DNA from: Gammaproteobacteria bacterium
GTDB taxonomy: Bacteria > Pseudomonadota > Gammaproteobacteria > Chromatiales > Chromatiaceae
Length of the DNA: 64,000 nucleotides
NCBI GenBank assembly: GCA_030148485.1
Contig: JASBTJ010000024.1
Coordinates: 1-64,000, forward strand
Reading direction: 5' to 3'
The notes under the pieces: model-generated
Database searches by the model: none
What the model was told of the DNA's origin: nothing
What the model saw: the letters and a program-made list of their open reading frames with translations, nothing else
In this document: positions 1-8,472 of the stretch, one piece after another
Layout of the letters: each line of letters opens with the position of its first letter
How positions within the stretch are numbered: position 1 is the stretch's first letter
Translations under genes and position numbers: made by a program

Positions 1-15
1 CTCAAGGAGAGCACT

Positions 16-564
16 ATGAAAACCACTGTAAGCCTGATCGCAATCACACTGGGCAGCGCATTGAACGCCACCATCGCCATCGCCAATCCTGAACACGGCC
101 ATGCGCCGGATGCCCGCTACGCCAGCCAGGACCGTATGGGCGACATGGGCAAGGGCATGGATATGGGCAAAGGCATGGATATGGGCAAAGGCATGGATAT
201 GGGCAAAGGCATGGATATGGGCAAAGGCATGGATATGGGCAAAGGCATGGATATGGGCAAAGGCATGGATATGAACATGCCAGGTGAGACTACGGCAAAA
301 CGCTTTGCCACCATGGACAAGCTCATGGAGCAGGCAGGAAAAACCGATCAGCAGGCTGAACACGCGAAATTGATGAACGATCACATGAAGGAGATGATGA
401 GCGGCATGCAAGACATGGACATGTCCGACCCTGCTGGCGTGGGTGGTGGCGACATGCCCATGGAGCAACGCGTGAATCGAATGGAAATGCGCATGGACAT
501 GATGATGCGCATGATGGAGCAAATGATGAACCACCAGCGTGAACAGGAACGCATGATGCGTTAA
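16..564 (+). CDS. Met-rich exported protein with MGKGMD repeats
   Basis: A 182-residue protein with an N-terminal signal peptide (Lys at 2, hydrophobic stretch to about residue 23, Ala-rich cleavage zone), so probably periplasmic. Residues about 44-85 are seven near-perfect copies of the hexapeptide MGKGMD. The C-terminal half is Met- and Glu-rich with Met-Met and Met-x-x-Met spacing, predicted helical. Met-rich periplasmic proteins commonly bind Cu(I) or Ag(I) through thioethers; together with the copper-type ATPase downstream this suggests a metal buffer or chaperone. That role is inferred; no named family is recognised. The start at 16 follows an AGGAGA ribosome site at 5-10. Its promoter lies outside the window. 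Confidence 0.85.
   Translation: MKTTVSLIAITLGSALNATIAIANPEHGHAPDARYASQDRMGDMGKGMDMGKGMDMGKGMDMGKGMDMGKGMDMGKGMDMGKGMDMNMPGETTAKRFATMDKLMEQAGKTDQQAEHAKLMNDHMKEMMSGMQDMDMSDPAGVGGGDMPMEQRVNRMEMRMDMMMRMMEQMMNHQREQERMMR
145..270 (+). repeat. 18-bp tandem repeat, 7 units, in-frame
   Basis: Seven consecutive 18-bp units (145, 163, 181, 199, 217, 235, 253) of form ATGGGCAAAGGCATGGAT. Only the first differs visibly (AAG for AAA). Each unit encodes MGKGMD. The near identity at nucleotide level, including third positions, points to recent expansion by slippage or unequal recombination, so unit number may vary between strains without breaking the frame. Confidence 0.95.
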
Positions 565-629
565 GTGGACCGCCGAGGCCGCCAAAACCCGGCCTCGGCG
601 ACCGCACCATGAACCCAGGGAGCCGATGA

Positions 630-1310
630 ATGTCTTGTGTACATATCGACTATTTTTCCGACGTACTGTGCATTTGGGCATACGGCGGGCAAATCCGCAT
701 CGACCGATTGAAGCAGGCCTTCGGTAGCGATGTGGTTGTGAAAGTCCGCTTTGTCTCGGTGTTCGGCGATGCCCAGGCACATGTGCGCAGCCACGGCCCG
801 GGTGACGATGGCTACATCAGTTTCAGCGAGCATCTCAAAGCCGTGGCATCGCGCTGGGATCACATTGCGCTACATCCGGACCTGTGGACCAGGATCCGGC
901 CGCGGACGTCGGTCAATGCCCATCTGTATCTGAAGGCAGCGCAATGCCTGCTTGCCAAGCAGGATCCGCGGCCGGACCCGCCCGAACTGGACCGGTTCGT
1001 CTGGCAGGTCAGAGAAGCCTTCTTCAAGGACGGCCGCGACGTCGGCCACTGCCGGGTACTCGATGACTTGGCCCAGGCCAATGACTTCGACCCGGCCGCC
1101 ATACGCGAACTGATCGAAAACGGCGAGGCCCAGGCCGCGCTGCATCAAGACACCGAGGCCCGCGACAAACAACATATCGCGGGCAGCCCGACATTGATCA
1201 TGAATGGTGACCGACAACGACTCTACGGCAACGTCGGTTACCGGGTAATGGAAGCCAATATCAAGGAAATCCTACGCCGCCCTGAAGGGGTGGAAGCCAG
1301 CTGGTGCTGA
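630..1310 (+). CDS. DsbA-family oxidoreductase-like protein (FrnE/HCCA isomerase type)
   Basis: A 226-residue thioredoxin-fold protein of the DsbA/2-hydroxychromene-2-carboxylate isomerase type. The N-terminus has the [11 protein letters not shown] segment where relatives carry a CPWC-like active site. Here it is C-I-W-A, so the resolving cysteine is missing. The cis-proline loop GSPTLIMN is present near residue 191. No signal peptide is seen, so it is probably cytoplasmic. With one active-site Cys it may act as an isomerase, glutathione-dependent enzyme or monothiol reductase rather than a dithiol oxidase. It precedes the metal ATPase by about 30 bases and is probably co-transcribed. Start chosen at 630 behind CAGGGAG at 616-622. 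Confidence 0.8.
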   Translation: MSCVHIDYFSDVLCIWAYGGQIRIDRLKQAFGSDVVVKVRFVSVFGDAQAHVRSHGPGDDGYISFSEHLKAVASRWDHIALHPDLWTRIRPRTSVNAHLYLKAAQCLLAKQDPRPDPPELDRFVWQVREAFFKDGRDVGHCRVLDDLAQANDFDPAAIRELIENGEAQAALHQDTEARDKQHIAGSPTLIMNGDRQRLYGNVGYRVMEANIKEILRRPEGVEASWC

Positions 1311-1342
1311 ACCACACAACAACTCGAAAAGGATCAAGCGTC

Positions 1343-3835
1343 ATGAATACCGACCCGGTATGCGGCATGCAAGTGGAACCCGACGGACCGATCCACACCG
1401 ACTACAAGGACCAGCACTATGTGTTTTGCAGCGACTCGTGCAAAAGCAAATTCCTGAAGGCCCCTGAGGACTATGCGCACCACCATGATGGCGACGATGG
1501 AGATCATGACCACGCCACGGCGCATACACACGCGCATGGTGACGCCAGCAGTCACGACCACAGCCATGCTGCAGACTGCGCGGACGGCACCTGCGGCATC
1601 GACACCGATGTGATCTACACCTGCCCGATGCACCCGGAGATCCGCCAGCGCGGCCCCGGCAGCTGCCCCAAGTGCGGCATGGCGCTGGAGCCGGAGAGTA
1701 CGCCGGCAGCCGCGACGCGCACCGAGTACGTCTGCCCCATGCACCCGGAAGTGGTGCAGGATCATCCGGGCAGCTGCCCGAAATGCGGCATGGCGCTTGA
1801 ACCTCGCACGGTTACCGCCACGGTCGAGGAAAATCCCGAGCTGATCGACATGACCCGCCGCTTCTGGGTGGGCACCGTGCTCTCGATCCCGGTATTCATC
1901 CTGACCATGATCACGGATCTGGCCCCACACTGGTTGCCTGCCGGATTGTCCGTTGACGCCGCGCAATGGATCCAGTTCATCCTCGCCACACCCGTAGTGC
2001 TGTGGGGCGGCTGGCCCTTCTTCGTGCGCGGCTGGCAGTCGGTGGTGACCTGGAACCTGAACATGTTCACCCTGATCGGTCTGGGTGTCGGCGCAGCCTG
2101 GGTATACAGCGTGGTCGCGTTGCTGATGCCGGGCATCTTCCCCGACACCATGCGATTGGAAAGCGGCGCCGTGCCGGTGTACTTCGAGGCTGCAGCCGTC
2201 ATCACCACCTTGGTGCTGCTCGGCCAGGTGTTGGAACTTCGCGCACGCTCGCGCACCAGCGCGGCCATCCAGATGTTGTTGGGACTGGCGCCGAACACCG
2301 CGCGGCGGGTCGCCGCGGACGGCAGCGAAAGCGACGTACCGCTGGAGCAGGTTCAGGTCGGCGATACGCTGCGGATCAGACCTGGGGAGAAGGTTCCTGT
2401 GGATGGTGTGGTGATTGAGGGCAGCAGCAGCATCGACGAGTCCATGGTGACCGGTGAACCCGTACCGGTCAGCAAGGCCAGCGGCGATGCCCTGATCGGC
2501 GCAACCATCAACGGCACCGGCGCCTTGCTGATGCGTGCGGAAAAGGTCGGTAGCGACACCCTGCTGGCACAGATCGTCCAGATGGTCAGCGAGGCGCAGC
2601 GCTCTCGCGCACCCATCCAAAAACTGGCGGACCTGGTGTCAGCCTGGTTCGTACCCATCGTGGTGGTTATTGCGGCTGTCGCCTTCATCGCCTGGTACAC
2701 CATCGGTCCCGAACCACGGCTGGCCCATGCCTTGGTCAATGCCGTGGCGGTGCTGATCATCGCCTGCCCGTGCGCCCTGGGACTGGCGACACCCATGTCG
2801 ATCATGGTCGGTACCGGCAAGGGTGCGACGATGGGCGTGCTGTTCAAGGACGCCGAGGCCCTGGAGGTGCTGCGCAAGGTCGACACCCTGGTGGTGGACA
2901 AGACCGGCACCCTGACTGAAGGTCATCCCGAGCTGGTCAGCGTGGTGCCTGCCGCGGACGTCGAGGAAGCCGATCTGGTACGCCTTACCGCCAGCCTGGA
3001 AAAGGGCAGCGAGCACCCGCTGGCCGCGGCGATTGTTGCCGGCGCCGGCGCGCGTAACATCGACACCGCATCGGCGACCGGGTTTCAGGCGGTTACCGGC
3101 AAGGGCGTCACCGGCAACGTCGGCTCGGATCGGGTCGCCTTGGGCAACAAGGCCCTGATGGCGGACCTGGGCGTCGACATCAGCGCGCTGACCAGCCAGG
3201 CCGAAACCCTGCGTGGTGAAGGGCAGACGGTCATGTTTGTCGCCATCAACGGTCAACCGGGCGGGCTGCTCGGCGTCGCCGACCCGATCAAAGCGACCAC
3301 GCCTGAAGCGATCGCCCAGCTTCACGACGAGGACATCACCATCGTCATGCTCACCGGCGACAGCCGCACCACGGCACAAGCGGTGGCCAGCAAACTGCAC
3401 ATCGATCGGGTGGAAGCCGAGGTACTGCCGGAGCAAAAAGCCGCCATCGTTAAACAACTGCAGGACGAGGGGCGCGTGGTCGCCATGGCAGGCGATGGCA
3501 TCAACGACGCCCCGGCGCTGGCGCAGGCCCAGGTCGGCATCGCCATGGGCACCGGCACCGACATCGCCATGGAAAGTGCCGGCGTCACCCTGATCAAGGG
3601 CGATCTGCGTGGCATCGTGCGGGCACGTCGCCTGAGCCGCAAGACCATGGCAAACATCAAGCAGAACCTGTTCTTCGCCTTTGTCTACAACTCGCTGGGC
3701 GTACCGGTGGCGGCCGGTGTGCTTTATCCGTTCTTTGGTCTGCTGCTGTCGCCGATGATCGCGGCTGCCGCCATGAGCTTCAGCTCGGTGTCGGTGATCG
3801 CCAACGCGCTGCGGCTGCGGACCGCCAAGTTGTAA
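1343..3835 (+). CDS. copA: Cu(I)-translocating P1B-type ATPase with YHS and dual zinc-ribbon-like N-terminus
   Basis: ATP-driven metal exporter of the inner membrane, about 830 residues. Residues 1-45 form a YHS domain (DPVCGM plus FCSDSC), followed by a His/Asp-rich linker and two copies of a heavy-metal-binding module (CPMHPE...[12 protein letters not shown]). There is no classical HMA domain. The core has TGEP, the CPC membrane site in [11 protein letters not shown], the phosphorylation site DKTGTLTEG, the SEHPLA nucleotide-domain motif and [10 protein letters not shown]. The last helices carry YN and MSFSS, the pattern of copper-type (P1B-1) pumps. An earlier in-frame GTG at 1304 overlaps the preceding gene. 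ATG 1343 gives the natural YHS start and follows AAAGGA at 1327-1332. Silver is an alternative substrate. Confidence 0.95.
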   Translation: MNTDPVCGMQVEPDGPIHTDYKDQHYVFCSDSCKSKFLKAPEDYAHHHDGDDGDHDHATAHTHAHGDASSHDHSHAADCADGTCGIDTDVIYTCPMHPEIRQRGPGSCPKCGMALEPESTPAAATRTEYVCPMHPEVVQDHPGSCPKCGMALEPRTVTATVEENPELIDMTRRFWVGTVLSIPVFILTMITDLAPHWLPAGLSVDAAQWIQFILATPVVLWGGWPFFVRGWQSVVTWNLNMFTLIGLGVGAAWVYSVVALLMPGIFPDTMRLESGAVPVYFEAAAVITTLVLLGQVLELRARSRTSAAIQMLLGLAPNTARRVAADGSESDVPLEQVQVGDTLRIRPGEKVPVDGVVIEGSSSIDESMVTGEPVPVSKASGDALIGATINGTGALLMRAEKVGSDTLLAQIVQMVSEAQRSRAPIQKLADLVSAWFVPIVVVIAAVAFIAWYTIGPEPRLAHALVNAVAVLIIACPCALGLATPMSIMVGTGKGATMGVLFKDAEALEVLRKVDTLVVDKTGTLTEGHPELVSVVPAADVEEADLVRLTASLEKGSEHPLAAAIVAGAGARNIDTASATGFQAVTGKGVTGNVGSDRVALGNKALMADLGVDISALTSQAETLRGEGQTVMFVAINGQPGGLLGVADPIKATTPEAIAQLHDEDITIVMLTGDSRTTAQAVASKLHIDRVEAEVLPEQKAAIVKQLQDEGRVVAMAGDGINDAPALAQAQVGIAMGTGTDIAMESAGVTLIKGDLRGIVRARRLSRKTMANIKQNLFFAFVYNSLGVPVAAGVLYPFFGLLLSPMIAAAAMSFSSVSVIANALRLRTAKL

Positions 3836-3864
3836 TTCCACACACGCACGAAAGGAGAATCACT

Positions 3865-4107
3865 ATGTGGGGTGAAACCGGTGGTTGGGGTTGGGGTTGG
3901 ATCGGCCTTGGCGCGATTCACATGGTGCTGTTCTGGGGGCTGATCATCGTCGCCATCGTGGCGTTGATCAAGTTGCTTTCGGACAACACCGGCAATAACC
4001 CGGGGCCCAGCGAGAAAAGTGCGCTGGACATCCTCAAGGAGCGCTACGCGCGGGGCGAGATCAGCAAGGAGGAATACGATGAGAAGCGCAGCCATCTGCG
4101 CGAGTGA
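3865..4107 (+). CDS. SHOCT-domain small membrane protein
   Basis: An 80-residue protein: a Trp/Gly-rich N-terminus, one transmembrane helix (about residues 17-39), a short linker, and a C-terminal SHOCT domain ([22 protein letters not shown]). SHOCT domains are short helical oligomerisation modules, often found in membrane proteins next to metal-efflux genes; their biochemical role is not established. A strong AAAGGAGAA ribosome site precedes the ATG by about six bases. It follows the ATPase by 29 bases and is almost certainly in the same operon. Confidence 0.85.
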   Translation: MWGETGGWGWGWIGLGAIHMVLFWGLIIVAIVALIKLLSDNTGNNPGPSEKSALDILKERYARGEISKEEYDEKRSHLRE

Positions 4108-4161
4108 AACAAGACCCTGTGGGGTCGGGCTGTCGCCGCCCGGCAGCTGGGCGGCAAGCCG

Positions 4162-4686
4162 GTGACCGCGCCCTGGGATGCACCGGGTCCCGTGTCGCCG
4201 ACTGCCGCCTACGGAGATAGTGGCGCCGACGAGGGCAATCAACGGTCATCCGCGTGGCTGCAGGTAGCGGAGCTAGCCTCCGCCGCCGGCACCACCACGC
4301 ACGCCGTTCGTTACTACAGCCGCCGCGGGCTGTTACATCCGGAACGCAACCCGGAGAACGGTTATCGGCGCTATCGGCCTCGGGACGTCGCCCGCATCCG
4401 CTTCATTCGACGCGCGCAACGCCTGGGCATGAGCCTGAACGACATCCGGGAGATCCTCGGTGAGGCCGACCGCGGTCATTCGCCCTGCCCACGCGTGCGT
4501 ACCATCCTGCAACAACGCATCGTCGCGAACCGGAGCGAACTAGACGCACTCAACGCCCTGCAGGATCGCATGGAACTTGCCCTCGAGAGCTGGCAATCAC
4601 TGCCGGATGGCGTGCCCGACGGCCACCAGGTATGTCATTTGATCGAGACGGGCTGGGAGGACGTGGCGGACCCACCGGGCGCTTGA
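4162..4686 (+). CDS. MerR-family transcriptional regulator, metal- or stress-responsive
   Basis: A 174-residue regulator with a winged-helix DNA-binding domain (about residues 31-100: VAELASAAGTTTHAVRYYSRRGLL, then NGYRRY and RLGMSLNDIREIL) followed by a dimerisation coiled coil. A Cys in HSPCPRVR at the start of the coiled coil matches the first metal-ligand Cys of ZntR/CadR/PbrR-type members. A second Cys lies in QVCHLIE near the C-terminus. The usual CueR C-x7-C loop is absent, so the effector is uncertain. GTG 4162 is the longest start; the first 30 residues are not conserved and a later GTG (4192) is possible. A MerR-type operator begins at its stop codon. Confidence 0.88.
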   Translation: MTAPWDAPGPVSPTAAYGDSGADEGNQRSSAWLQVAELASAAGTTTHAVRYYSRRGLLHPERNPENGYRRYRPRDVARIRFIRRAQRLGMSLNDIREILGEADRGHSPCPRVRTILQQRIVANRSELDALNALQDRMELALESWQSLPDGVPDGHQVCHLIETGWEDVADPPGA

Positions 4687-4714
4687 CCTGTGCCCAGGGC
4701 ACAGGCTGTAGGCT
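4683..4714 (+). promoter_or_regulatory. MerR-type promoter/operator for the cfa-Rieske operon
   Basis: TTGACC (-35, 4683-4688) and TAGGCT (-10, 4709-4714) are separated by 20 bp, the over-long spacing typical of MerR-activated promoters (19-20 bp). Within the spacer, CCTGTGCCCAGGGCACAGG (4687-4705) is a perfect 9-bp inverted repeat around one base, beginning in the -35 as CueR and ZntR operators do. It overlaps the merR stop codon (4684-4686) and would start transcription near 4721, about 33 bases ahead of cfa. The MerR protein encoded just upstream is the obvious ligand. Confidence 0.75.
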
Positions 4715-4753
4715 TGTATCAGGCAAACACACTGAACAAGAGGATGCCTCGTG

Positions 4754-6043
4754 ATGACGCCACGAACGGGAACGCGGAGGACCGATGCACCGGATGCCGA
4801 CTTGGCGCTGAGCCGCCATATCGTCGCCGGCCTGATGGCCGGCAGCCCGCCTGCGGTATCGGTCTCGCTGTGGGACGGCATGCCGGTAGCCGACGGCGCC
4901 GCAGCGCGCTGTCGGCTGACCATCCGTGACCCTGGCGTGCTGCGCACCCTGGTCCTGAAACGCGACCTGTTGTCACTGGCGGAGGCCTACCTGGCGGGGC
5001 GGATCGACGTGGACGGCGACATGGAAGCGCTGTTCGGGCTCGATGACCACTTCCAAGCGCTGATACCGGCGCTGCCCTGGACGACCCGGCTCGGGCTGTT
5101 GCGACGGGCGTTCACCCTGTCGGACGCCCCAGGCGACGGCACCAGCGACCGAGCCAGCGGCCGACGGCCCGCCGCCAATTCCCGCGCCGCCATCGCCCAT
5201 CATTACGATGTTGGCAACGATTTCTACGCCCTGTGGCTGGATCGCGAACGGGTGTATTCCTGCGCCTATTTCCAGGATCCCACGCAATCGCTGGACGACG
5301 CCCAACGGGACAAGCTCGACTACATCTGCCGCAAGCTGCGGCTGGCCCCCGGCCAGTCGCTGCTCGACGTGGGATGCGGCTGGGGCGCGCTCGCCTGCTG
5401 GGCGGCGCGCCATTACGGAGTCAAGGTCCACGGCATCACCCTCAGCGCCGAACAGCATCGCTGGGCCACCGACCGGGTCGCCGCACAAGGCCTGACAGAG
5501 CTGGTACAGATCGAACTCAAGGATTACCGCGACCTGGCCGGGTCGGCGCGCTATGACCGCATCGTCAGCGTCGGCATGTTCGAGCACATCGGTGTCGCGA
5601 ATTTCCCGCGCTACTTCGGCACCATGCGCCGCCTGCTCAAACCGGACGGGCTGTTCCTCAACCACGGCATCACCAGCGAGACCGGCTGGCAAAAAACCCC
5701 GCTGACCCGGTTCATGAACCGCTACATCTTCCCCGACGGGGAACTGGCGCGTATCGCCGAGGTTGTCGCCGCCATGGAACAGGCGGGCTTCGAGGTGGCG
5801 GATGTGGAGAGCCTGCGCCGGCATTACGCGCTCACCTTGCGACACTGGGTAGCGCGCCTGGAAGCGCAGCGCGAGCAAGCCATCGCCTGCAGCGACGAAC
5901 GCACCTACCTGCTGTGGCGGCTGTACATGGCCGGCTGCGCCCGGTACTTCGACGAGGGCAGCATCAACCTGTACCAATTGCTCGGCAGTGCGGCCCACCA
6001 GGCCACGCCGCTGCCATTGCGCCGCGACGACCTGTACCACTGA
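4754..6043 (+). CDS. cfa: Cyclopropane-fatty-acyl-phospholipid synthase family methyltransferase
   Basis: About 429 residues. SAM-dependent methyltransferase of the CFA synthase/mycolic-acid methyltransferase family, acting on unsaturated acyl chains of membrane phospholipids. Visible are the N-terminal lipid-facing domain (LAEAYLAGRIDVDGD), the substrate motif HHYDVGNDFYALWLD, the YSCAYF segment, the SAM-binding LDVGCGWGALACWAA, and the FEHIGVANFPRYF segment. First gene after the MerR-type promoter. ATG 4754 sits 9 bases from AAGAGGA; GTG 4751 is an alternative. Family members also make methyl-branched lipids, so cyclopropanation is the default but not the only possible product. Confidence 0.92.
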   Translation: MTPRTGTRRTDAPDADLALSRHIVAGLMAGSPPAVSVSLWDGMPVADGAAARCRLTIRDPGVLRTLVLKRDLLSLAEAYLAGRIDVDGDMEALFGLDDHFQALIPALPWTTRLGLLRRAFTLSDAPGDGTSDRASGRRPAANSRAAIAHHYDVGNDFYALWLDRERVYSCAYFQDPTQSLDDAQRDKLDYICRKLRLAPGQSLLDVGCGWGALACWAARHYGVKVHGITLSAEQHRWATDRVAAQGLTELVQIELKDYRDLAGSARYDRIVSVGMFEHIGVANFPRYFGTMRRLLKPDGLFLNHGITSETGWQKTPLTRFMNRYIFPDGELARIAEVVAAMEQAGFEVADVESLRRHYALTLRHWVARLEAQREQAIACSDERTYLLWRLYMAGCARYFDEGSINLYQLLGSAAHQATPLPLRRDDLYH

Positions 6044-6083
6044 CAGCGCCGACCAAGCGGCGCGACGGATAGAGGAGGCACCC

Positions 6084-6365
6084 ATGGAAAGTCTACTGCT
6101 GTTCCTGCTGGTCGGGGCCTGCATCTGGATGATGCTGCGTATGCACAAGGGACATGCCGAGGGAACCGGACACATGCTGGCCCCGGGCGTGGACCCGGTG
6201 TGCGGCATGCAGGTGGAAGCGGACCAGGGCTACGCCCATTGTCACCAGGGGCGGCTGTACCGATTCTGCTCCCGGCGCTGCCTGGAACGGTTCGATACGG
6301 AGCCGGACCGCTACGCTCAGGCGACCACCGACATGGCCGATGCACCGCCGGGAGGCTCGTCATGA
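6084..6365 (+). CDS. Membrane-anchored YHS-domain protein
   Basis: A 93-residue protein with an N-terminal transmembrane helix (residues 2-18), a His/Met linker, and a YHS domain: [11 protein letters not shown] followed by YRFCSRRCLERFDTEPDRY. YHS domains bind soft or transition metals through Cys and occur in copper ATPases and copper chaperone genes. This one parallels the N-terminal YHS of the ATPase in the same island and could deliver or buffer metal at the membrane. AGAGGAGG at 6071-6078 fixes the ATG at 6084. Its stop overlaps the next start as ATGA. Confidence 0.88.
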   Translation: MESLLLFLLVGACIWMMLRMHKGHAEGTGHMLAPGVDPVCGMQVEADQGYAHCHQGRLYRFCSRRCLERFDTEPDRYAQATTDMADAPPGGSS

Positions 6366-6658
6366 GCGCGCGCGTCTCGCTGGCTGCCGTCGGGCATGCC
6401 ACCAGCCTTTTCCTAGTCATCACCTTCACCCTGTGCGTGACCTGGGACCTGCTGTTCCCGGGCATGGCCATGTACCAGTCCTGGCGCGCCCTGCTGCCGG
6501 GATTCGAGTGGCTGTCATGGCGCAGCTTCCTGCTCGGCCTGGCCGAGGCCTATGCCTACGGCTGGTACTTCGCCCTCGTCTGGGTCCCGATCCACAACCG
6601 GGTTCGGGCGGCCGAGGAACGCCGTCACGCGACCGAGAGTGCATCCGACCATGACTGA
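6362..6658 (+). CDS. DUF5676-like two-helix membrane protein
   Basis: A 98-residue integral membrane protein with two hydrophobic segments (about 8-30 and 57-82). The spacing [20 protein letters not shown] and [14 protein letters not shown] is what I recall for the DUF5676 family found beside metal-resistance genes; function unknown. Translationally coupled to the YHS gene upstream (ATGA overlap) and overlapping the Rieske gene downstream by 8 bases, so all three are made together. Family assignment is from memory of the motif pattern. Confidence 0.75.
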   Translation: MSARVSLAAVGHATSLFLVITFTLCVTWDLLFPGMAMYQSWRALLPGFEWLSWRSFLLGLAEAYAYGWYFALVWVPIHNRVRAAEERRHATESASDHD

Positions 6659-7247
6659 TCATTCCTCGAAACGCCGACGCTTCCTGGTCGCCGGCATGAC
6701 CGTGGTAGGCGGCGCCGGGCTGGCGGCCGCCAGCTGGCCGTTTTTGGCCTACATGCTACCGAGCGAACGGGCGCGCACCATTGGCGGCCCGGTGACTATC
6801 GACATCAGCAAGTTGGAGCCCGGACAACAGATCGTCGCCAAATGGCGCGGCAAGCCCATTTGGGTCCTGCGCCGCACGCCGCAGATCCTGGAAACCCTCG
6901 GCACGCCCGCACATCGCGCCAAACTGCGCGACCCCGATTCCCTGGTGACCAGCCAGCAACCCGCCTATGCGCAGAACCCGACTCGGGCGATACACCCGGA
7001 GCACTTCGTGGTCATCGGCATCTGTACCCACCTCGGTTGCGTGCCCACCTTCAGGCCGGAGGTGGCCCCGGCGGATATCGGTGACGACTGGGACGGTGGT
7101 TACCTGTGCCCCTGCCACGGCTCGCGGTTCGATCTGGACGGGCGGGTATGGAAGGGTGTGCCCGCCCCCACCAACCTGGTGGTGCCGCCGTATCATTATC
7201 TGTCGGACACCGTCGTGCAGGTCGGCATCGACCCGAAGCCCGCCTGA
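6651..7247 (+). CDS. Orphan Rieske [2Fe-2S] protein, bc1-type, Tat-exported
   Basis: A 198-residue protein resembling the iron-sulfur subunit of ubiquinol-cytochrome c reductase. The N-terminus has RRRFLVAG, a twin-arginine-like signal and membrane anchor, then a periplasmic head with both cluster boxes intact: CTHLGC and CPCHGS. In E. coli-like and Chromatiales genomes PetA sits with cytochrome b and c1; neither is here. Instead it is flanked by a DUF5676 protein and an FAD oxidoreductase inside a MerR-controlled operon, so it may serve a different electron-transfer role or be a stress-induced spare subunit. The start overlaps the preceding gene by 8 bases. Confidence 0.9.
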   Translation: MTDHSSKRRRFLVAGMTVVGGAGLAAASWPFLAYMLPSERARTIGGPVTIDISKLEPGQQIVAKWRGKPIWVLRRTPQILETLGTPAHRAKLRDPDSLVTSQQPAYAQNPTRAIHPEHFVVIGICTHLGCVPTFRPEVAPADIGDDWDGGYLCPCHGSRFDLDGRVWKGVPAPTNLVVPPYHYLSDTVVQVGIDPKPA

Positions 7248-7269
7248 GTCGCGCACCCGGAGACAATTC

Positions 7270-8409
7270 TTGACGAACGACATCCGAGCAGATGAGACCG
7301 TCGAAATCGCCGGTGCCGGCCCGGCCGGTCTGGCCGCCGCCCTGGCGGTACGACAATCCGGCAGAGCGGCACTGGTTTACGAGCGCCGTAGCGGTGTCGG
7401 CCAGCGCTTTCACGGCGACTTCCAGGGACTGGAGAACTGGACCTCCGAAACCGACGTGTTGGAAGAACTCGAAGCCGCGGGCATTCGGGCCACGTTCGAC
7501 CACGCGCCCTTTCACGAGGTCACCGTGTTCGACCCCCGTGGCGGCGTGCGCACCTACCGCTCGCCGCGGCCGCTGTTCTATCTGGTACGACGGGGACCGG
7601 GGTCCGGCACCCTGGACGCGGGGCTGGAGTCACAGGCACAGGCCGCCGGCGTAGAGGTGCGTTTCAACACCGGTGCCAAACGTCTGCCCCAGGGCGGCCT
7701 GGTCACCGCAGGACCACATCGTGCCGACGCCATTGCAGTCGGGTATCTGTTCGATACCGACATGCCCGACGGTGCCTTTGCGGTTGCCGACGACCAACTC
7801 GCGCCCAAGGGTTACGCCTACCTGCTGGTGCACGACGGCCTCGGCACCCTCGCCAGTTGCATGTTTGCCGACTTCCACCGTGAGCGCGAATACCTGGACC
7901 GAGTGGAAACATTCTTCCGCATCAACGCCGGACTACGCATGACCGCACCGCGACGCTTCGGCGGCAGTGGCAACTTCGCCTTGCCGCGTACCGCGCGCAA
8001 GGGCGACATCCTGTATGCAGGCGAAGCGGCCGGCTTTCAGGACCCGCTGTTCGGTTTCGGCCTGCGCAGCGCGCTGCTGTCCGGGGCCGCCGCCGGACGG
8101 GCCCTGGCGACAGGTCGACTAGGGGAATACGAAACCTTCTGGAACCAACGCTTGCGCCCCCTGCAGGAGACCGCCGTGACCAACCGCTGGTTCTACGACC
8201 GGCTCGGGAACAGGGGTTATCGCGCGGCCATCAATCGCCTGCCGGCGGACAAGGACCCGCGCGCCTATCTCGCCCACGCCTATGCGCCACGCTGGTGGAA
8301 GCGCTTGTGGTATCGCACCATCGCCCAGCATAGCCAACGCCCCCTGCTCCACTTGGAGCCCGGCTGCGACTGCGTCTGGTGCCGCTGCCAGCGGCTGGCG
8401 GAACACTGA
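7270..8409 (+). CDS. FAD-dependent oxidoreductase, geranylgeranyl-reductase-like
   Basis: About 379 residues. N-terminal FAD-binding Rossmann motif VEIAGAGPAGLAAALAV and the second FAD contact GDILYAGEAAGFQDPLFGFGLRSALLSG, the pattern of geranylgeranyl reductase and related lipid-active flavoenzymes. Residues near the end form a C-D-C-V-W-C-R-C cluster that could bind metal or an Fe-S centre. No ATG is available near the natural N-terminus. TTG at 7270, seven bases after GGAG (7259-7262), starts just before the dinucleotide fold and is preferred. Last gene of the MerR-driven operon. Substrate unknown; co-location with cfa suggests a membrane lipid, with the Rieske protein a possible electron partner. 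Confidence 0.82.
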   Translation: MTNDIRADETVEIAGAGPAGLAAALAVRQSGRAALVYERRSGVGQRFHGDFQGLENWTSETDVLEELEAAGIRATFDHAPFHEVTVFDPRGGVRTYRSPRPLFYLVRRGPGSGTLDAGLESQAQAAGVEVRFNTGAKRLPQGGLVTAGPHRADAIAVGYLFDTDMPDGAFAVADDQLAPKGYAYLLVHDGLGTLASCMFADFHREREYLDRVETFFRINAGLRMTAPRRFGGSGNFALPRTARKGDILYAGEAAGFQDPLFGFGLRSALLSGAAAGRALATGRLGEYETFWNQRLRPLQETAVTNRWFYDRLGNRGYRAAINRLPADKDPRAYLAHAYAPRWWKRLWYRTIAQHSQRPLLHLEPGCDCVWCRCQRLAEH

Positions 8410-8472
8410 AACCACAATGGCCGGGAGAAACGGCTCTGTCGCGCAAGTGGGACGGCAGCAGCAGCCCCACGG

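Noticed and set aside
145..270. Regular short repeats as a CRISPR array
   Set aside because: The units are head-to-tail with no spacers and encode a peptide repeat in a real gene.
117..326. Minus-strand open frame of ISMPLP repeats
   Set aside because: It is the complement of the MGKGMD tandem repeat; repeat periodicity divisible by three keeps it open by chance.
1334..2620. 428-residue minus-strand open frame
   Set aside because: Lies antisense to the copper ATPase gene; His/Arg/Gly-rich shadow composition with no motif.
6651..7247. Rieske gene as the first gene of a normal petABC operon
   Set aside because: The next gene is an FAD reductase, and neither cytochrome b nor c1 occurs in the window.
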